NCBI GenBank assembly: GCA_902770835.1
Contig: CACXUM010000011.1
Span: 29,150 to 93,149 of the forward strand
DNA: 64,000 nucleotides
From: an uncultured Bacteroidia bacterium
Lineage (GTDB): Bacteria > Bacteroidota > Bacteroidia > Bacteroidales > F082
Direction of reading: 5' to 3'
Made by a program: the position numbers and the translations under genes. The notes beneath the pieces are model-generated. The model saw only the letters and a program-made list of their open reading frames with translations, ran no database searches and was not told the DNA's origin. Each line of letters starts with the position of its first letter. Positions within the stretch are counted from its first letter, which is position 1. Positions 60,326 to 64,000 of the stretch are shown here, one piece after another.

Positions 60326-62758
60326 ATGAATAAAAAACTGGTTTTGTTTTTCCTTCTTTTGTTTGGGATGTTGGCATCAGGTGGCACCTATGCCCAAAAA
60401 CCAAGCAAGCGTTCTAACCAAACCAAGGAAATCAACGGAAAGGAGTATTATGTGCATCATGTGAAGTGGGGCGAAACCCTTTACGGCCTTTCCTTGACCT
60501 ACAAGGTTTCCGTCAAAACCATCGAAGAACTCAATCCCAAGGTGAAGAATGGCTTGAAGGCGGAACAGGTGTTGATTATTCCTGTTCATACCTCTTCAAA
60601 TGCCAATTCAGGCACGAATACGAATAAAAAAAGCGAGCCACCCCAAGAGCAGCCCAAGGTTGAGCCTGAGCCACAACCCGAAGTGGAGATAAAATCGGAA
60701 GGGATTGTAAATGAGCCTTTTGGGAAGCCTATTGTTGAACCTGTCATTGATTCTGTTGAAAAACCCAAAGAAGAGCCAAAAGAAGAACCAAAGGAGCAAC
60801 GGCCAGAAGAGGTGGTTCTTTCTCCAGAACCTATAATAGAAACTGATAATGAACCAGTTGTGCAACATGTTGATGAACCCGTCGTTGAACCAATTTTTGA
60901 GCCTGTCGAGGAAATAGTTGATGAGCCGGTTGCTGTTGTTGAAGAGCCAGAGGCACCCGTGGAAGAACCGATTGCCGTTCAGGTTGAGGCTTCGAAGAAG
61001 CGGGAACGTAAAGTGGTGGTGGTGCCCGATGGCAAATACACTGTGCAATCGAAGGAGGATTTGTACGACATCGCCAAGAAGTTCGGCATAGATGTGGCGG
61101 ATTTGAAGGCGGCCAATCCGGGTATGAAGAACAGGCTTCGCGAAGGGATGGTCATCACCATTCCAATCATCGTCAATGAAAATGACTACATTTTGCACCG
61201 TTGCGAAAAGAACGAGAGAGTGTCGTCGCTGCTGAGGCGTTGGAAAGTGGATGAGGTTGAGTTTAGGAGGATAAATGTTTCTGTTGGCTCACATGTGTTT
61301 ACAAATCAAGTGGTTCTCATCCCTATTGATCCCGTTCTCATTCAGACAGAGCCTTTTGTCGAACTTCCAGAAGTGGAAGAGGAGGATGAGCCTGTTGTGG
61401 TGGAAGAAACTGAAATTCAGGAGTTTGAAGATAGGTTTGGCGAGTCGGGTGATTGTGTCGCCGCGCTCGAGAACGCTTCGAGGCGCTACAAGGTGGCCTT
61501 GATGGTTCCGCTCTACTTGAACGAAGTGGATGGGCTGGAGATTTCGAAAAACAATGTGCTGAAGGCACAGAAATCGCGCCCGATGTCGTTTTTGCAGTAT
61601 TATGAGGGCTTCATGCTGGCGGTGGAGGCGCTTGAGGCTGATGGCCTGAACCTTGATTTGACCGTCATGGATGTGACTGATAATGTGATGACTGCCGAAA
61701 GAGCGTTGTCGAAGATTCGAGGCAAAGACCTCGACCTGATTGTGGGGCCTTTCTTCGGCAAGTCGTTTGCTTTGGTCGAAGAATACGCCAAGGCGCATGA
61801 CATTGTAGTGGTCAACCCATTATCGACGAGAGAGTCGGTCGTTGAGGGCAACCCGAATGTGGTGAAATTGAAGCCGAGCGAAATCGGGCAGATTCATACG
61901 ATTTCCAATCTGGTGAAACACCGCTATTCCGAATCCAATGTGTTCATTGTCAGTCGCGAAGGTTCGGCTGATTCTGCATTTTTGAACCAACTGCAGCATC
62001 ATTTGGATTTGGCCTTGAACCATGAGGTGACGGTCGAGGGCGACGAACTTCTTCAATTCGCCCGACACGAGAGCGACCTCCTCGAAATGGGCACCCACTT
62101 GGTGTCTACTGTTGAGGTGGAAGGGCAGGTGTATTCCGTCGACGATTTCCGTAACGGGGTCAAGGATAGTCTGGTGCTGTCCAATTCCATCAAGCGGTTC
62201 ACTTTCAATGAAATCGACAAGGTAATCTCGAATCTTTCGGGCGTGCGCAACAACTTGATTGTGGCTTTCGGCGACGACAATGTGTTTGCCACGCAAGTAT
62301 TGAACGCCCTCGCAAAGGAAACCGAGCGTTATCCCATCACTTTGGTTGCGGCTCCCCATTGGTCGAAATATGAAAAACTGTTGGTCGACAACCTGTTGAA
62401 AATGAACACTATCTATCTCGATGACGGTTTTGTTGACTACAAGAGCGATGCCGTCAAGCGTTTCGTGAGGCGTTTCCGCAAGAAGTATGCCGCCGAGCCT
62501 CAAACCTACGCTTTCGAGGGTTACGACATGGCCACGTTTTTCCTTTCCGCGTTGCGGCGTTACGGCGACGGCATGTTGGACTGCCTCAATTGCTGCAACG
62601 TGCCTTTGCTGCACACGCAATACCGTTTCTTCAACCGCAATTACCTGAAGCAGGGTAGGAGCAACGGCAGGGAAAACCAATATTGGAGCGTCTATCAGTA
62701 TGACAACGAGTTGATTCAACTGAAACCCATCGACCCGTTCAAAATGAAAGTGGAATGA
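60326..62758 (+). CDS. LysM-repeat protein with periplasmic-binding-protein-like domain
   Basis: An 810-residue exported protein. Order: signal peptide (LVLFFLLLFGMLASGGTYAQ), LysM 1 (about 42-92, VKWGETLYGLSLTYKVSVKT), a 130-residue Pro/Glu/Val-rich spacer with EEPKEEPKE runs, LysM 2 (about 233-280, YDIAKKFGIDVADLKAANPG), a degenerate LysM 3 (about 286-333), and a type I periplasmic-binding fold (about 385-790, KVALMVPLYLNEVD, LDLIVGPFFGKSF, TYAFEGYDMATFF). The combination is common in Bacteroidota and suggests peptidoglycan anchoring of a ligand sensor or binding protein. The ligand is unknown. Its stop overlaps the next gene by four bases. Confidence 0.88.
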   Translation: MNKKLVLFFLLLFGMLASGGTYAQKPSKRSNQTKEINGKEYYVHHVKWGETLYGLSLTYKVSVKTIEELNPKVKNGLKAEQVLIIPVHTSSNANSGTNTNKKSEPPQEQPKVEPEPQPEVEIKSEGIVNEPFGKPIVEPVIDSVEKPKEEPKEEPKEQRPEEVVLSPEPIIETDNEPVVQHVDEPVVEPIFEPVEEIVDEPVAVVEEPEAPVEEPIAVQVEASKKRERKVVVVPDGKYTVQSKEDLYDIAKKFGIDVADLKAANPGMKNRLREGMVITIPIIVNENDYILHRCEKNERVSSLLRRWKVDEVEFRRINVSVGSHVFTNQVVLIPIDPVLIQTEPFVELPEVEEEDEPVVVEETEIQEFEDRFGESGDCVAALENASRRYKVALMVPLYLNEVDGLEISKNNVLKAQKSRPMSFLQYYEGFMLAVEALEADGLNLDLTVMDVTDNVMTAERALSKIRGKDLDLIVGPFFGKSFALVEEYAKAHDIVVVNPLSTRESVVEGNPNVVKLKPSEIGQIHTISNLVKHRYSESNVFIVSREGSADSAFLNQLQHHLDLALNHEVTVEGDELLQFARHESDLLEMGTHLVSTVEVEGQVYSVDDFRNGVKDSLVLSNSIKRFTFNEIDKVISNLSGVRNNLIVAFGDDNVFATQVLNALAKETERYPITLVAAPHWSKYEKLLVDNLLKMNTIYLDDGFVDYKSDAVKRFVRRFRKKYAAEPQTYAFEGYDMATFFLSALRRYGDGMLDCLNCCNVPLLHTQYRFFNRNYLKQGRSNGRENQYWSVYQYDNELIQLKPIDPFKMKVE

Positions 62759-63417
62759 AAAAATGGGCGTTTTTGTTGGTTTCGATGTCGTTTTTTGCGG
62801 CCTGCAATCACGGTGTGGAGAAAGCCTATTGGGAAAACGGCAACCTGAAATCGGAACTGCGCTATGTGGACGGCAAGCTCAACGGCGAATGTGTTTGGTA
62901 TTTCACCAACGGGCAGAAGTCGTTGCAGGCCATTTATAAAGATGATGTATTGGAAGGCCATCTCATGCGCTGGCACGCGAATGGCCAAATCGAGTCGGAC
63001 TGCTGGTACAAGCAGGGTCAGTTGGACAGCGTTTGCCGCACCTATTCCGAAAAGGGCAACTTGGCCTCGGAAGAGGTTTACGTCGATGGCAAACTCAGCG
63101 GGGAAATCAGGAAATGGTACGACAACGGGCAGGTTTTCCAAGAAGGCCAGTATGTTGACGGCATGATGGACGGCTCGTGGTTCATCTTTTATCCCGAGGG
63201 GCAATTGGCGGCCAAGGCGGAGTACAAAATGGGCACCGGAAAACAGATTTGCTACGCCGAATCGGGCTACAAATGCCTTGAAGTGCCCTACGTCGGCAAT
63301 GTGAAGCACGGAAAGGAGATTTACTACAATCCCGATGGAACAGTGATGAAAATCGTTGAGTATGAGCAAGGTGAAGTGGTTTTTGAGGACAACGACCCGC
63401 AAAATGAGGTCAAGTAA
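62755..63417 (+). CDS. YwqK-family (MORN-like repeat) lipoprotein
   Basis: A 220-residue lipoprotein (signal KKWAFLLVSMSFFAAC, lipobox Cys about 17) composed of repeated 20-23-residue MORN-like units such as YVDGKLNGECVWYFTNGQ, YVDGKLSGEIRKWYDNGQ and YVDGMMDGSWFIFYPEGQ. The family is annotated as a 'toxin-antitoxin YwqK antitoxin' after a Bacillus locus, but in Bacteroidota such proteins are usually stand-alone surface lipoproteins, so antitoxin function is not implied. It is translationally coupled to the LysM protein. Confidence 0.85.
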   Translation: MKKWAFLLVSMSFFAACNHGVEKAYWENGNLKSELRYVDGKLNGECVWYFTNGQKSLQAIYKDDVLEGHLMRWHANGQIESDCWYKQGQLDSVCRTYSEKGNLASEEVYVDGKLSGEIRKWYDNGQVFQEGQYVDGMMDGSWFIFYPEGQLAAKAEYKMGTGKQICYAESGYKCLEVPYVGNVKHGKEIYYNPDGTVMKIVEYEQGEVVFEDNDPQNEVK

Positions 63418-63471
63418 AAGAGGAAAAAGAAAATATTTCACATAATTTGGAAATTGTTCAAATAAAAATCC

Positions 63472-63479
63472 TAACTTTG
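63472..63479 (+). promoter_or_regulatory. -7 box of gdhA
   Basis: Reads TAACTTTG, 63 bases before the gdhA ATG. Confidence 0.65.
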
Positions 63480-63542
63480 CAGCGATTTAATAGGAACAAA
63501 CAACTTTCTAAACGTTAAATAAACCTTAATTAAAGTCAAGAA

Positions 63543-64000
63543 ATGAAAGTCAATGAAATTATGACCGCTCTGGAAGCCAAGCATCCGGGCGAAAATGAGT
63601 ACTTACAGGCCGTTCGCGAAGTCCTGGAAACCATCGAAGAAGAATACAACAAGCACCCCGAATTTGAGGCCGCTAAGATTGTCGAGCGCATTGTTGAGCC
63701 CGACCGTATCTTCAAGTTCCGCGTTGTGTGGGTTGACGATAAAGGTCAGACCCAGGTCAACCTCGGCTACCGTGTGCAGTACAACGCTGCCCTCGGCGCC
63801 TACAAAGGTGGTCTCCGCTTCCACCCCAAAGTAAACGAGTCAATGCTGAAGTTCTTGGGCTTCGAACAGATCTTCAAGAACAGCTTGACCAACCTGCCTC
63901 TCGGCGGTGGTAAGGGTGGTGCCGACTTCGATCCTACAGGAAAGAGCGACGCTGAAATCATGCGTTTCTGCCAAGCTTTCGTCTACGAACTGTGGCGCAA
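63543..64000 (+). CDS. gdhA: NADP-type glutamate dehydrogenase, 5' part
   Basis: The first 152 codons are present and the gene runs off the right edge. It begins MKVNEIMTALEAKHPGENEY and contains RVQYNAALGAYKGGLRFHP and NLPLGGGKGGADFDP, the glutamate- and Lys-containing active-site segment of hexameric glutamate dehydrogenase. The enzyme makes glutamate from 2-oxoglutarate and ammonia. The length should be about 445 residues. The Bacteroidales enzyme with this N-terminus is usually NADP(H)-dependent; the cofactor-binding part is outside the window. Confidence 0.93.
   Translation, partial: MKVNEIMTALEAKHPGENEYLQAVREVLETIEEEYNKHPEFEAAKIVERIVEPDRIFKFRVVWVDDKGQTQVNLGYRVQYNAALGAYKGGLRFHPKVNESMLKFLGFEQIFKNSLTNLPLGGGKGGADFDPTGKSDAEIMRFCQAFVYELWR

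Noticed and set aside
62755-63417. Antitoxin role for the YwqK-type protein
   Set aside because: No toxin gene is adjacent, and the protein is an exported lipoprotein made of MORN-like repeats.

Overview
The window comes from a member of the Bacteroidota, most likely a gut- or rumen-type Bacteroidales. The evidence is as follows. Almost every transcription unit starts with the phylum's -7 box TAnnTTTG, and Shine-Dalgarno sequences are almost absent. The primary sigma factor is the short 287-residue form without region 1.1. There are many SPII lipoproteins. Typical Bacteroidales families occur: GxxExxY, DUF1703 AAA-ATPase, DUF1016 nuclease, and the LysM/periplasmic-binding fusion. No tRNA, rRNA or CRISPR array was recognised. 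No name below genus level can be given from the sequence alone.

Layout. 1-5.1 kb is a housekeeping block on the minus strand: the 5' end of rpe, rpoD, pnp, rpsO, and a membrane-anchored enzyme-like ORF that has no stop codon before rpsO. 5.1-10 kb is accessory: an AT-rich stretch, a small HNH nuclease, a methyltransferase fused to BspA-type leucine-rich repeats, a DUF1016 PD-(D/E)XK nuclease carrying three in-frame palindromes, and a DUF1848 protein. 10-21.8 kb holds parE, with a repeat-derived insertion. Divergent from it are two tandem CPA2 cation/proton antiporters, topB and a DUF1703 ATPase, followed by pncB. 21.8-24.2 kb is a DUF47-PiT-DUF47-pncB operon for phosphate transport. 24.3-37.2 kb contains a DMT exporter, an agmatinase-type ureohydrolase, an MBL hydrolase, a coiled-coil lipoprotein, a convergent NtrC-type regulator and hybrid kinase pair, a 5'-nucleotidase, an aldose epimerase, a VOC protein and an ABC-F ATPase.

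37.2-49.5 kb is the most interesting region, a composite type I restriction-modification island. The order is hsdM (one-base frameshift), a HepT/HI0074-like protein, a protein that joins an MNT nucleotidyltransferase (the usual HepT antitoxin) to HsdS, an AlbA_2 protein, a Fic protein, an orphaned copy of the first 38 bases of hsdR, an RloA-like ATPase, RloB, the intact hsdR, and a second Fic protein. The orphan start shows that rloAB came in between fic and hsdR. The MNT-HsdS fusion suggests that a toxin-antitoxin pair has been wired into the specificity subunit.

49.5-64 kb returns to mostly core functions: a YeiH-type exporter with a small membrane partner, an OprP-type porin, a ComEC-like MBL protein without membrane segments, an isopentenyl-diphosphate isomerase, a GxxExxY protein whose end is built from a 40-bp repeat, ychF, an outer-membrane protein/lipoprotein pair, a PrsW protease, guaA, a LysM protein, a YwqK-type lipoprotein, and the 5' part of gdhA.

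Repeats recur inside genes as in-frame insertions or linker expansions: DUF1016, parE, topB and both fic genes. Other repeats lie in spacers at 1.1, 51.2, 54.6 and 55.1 kb.
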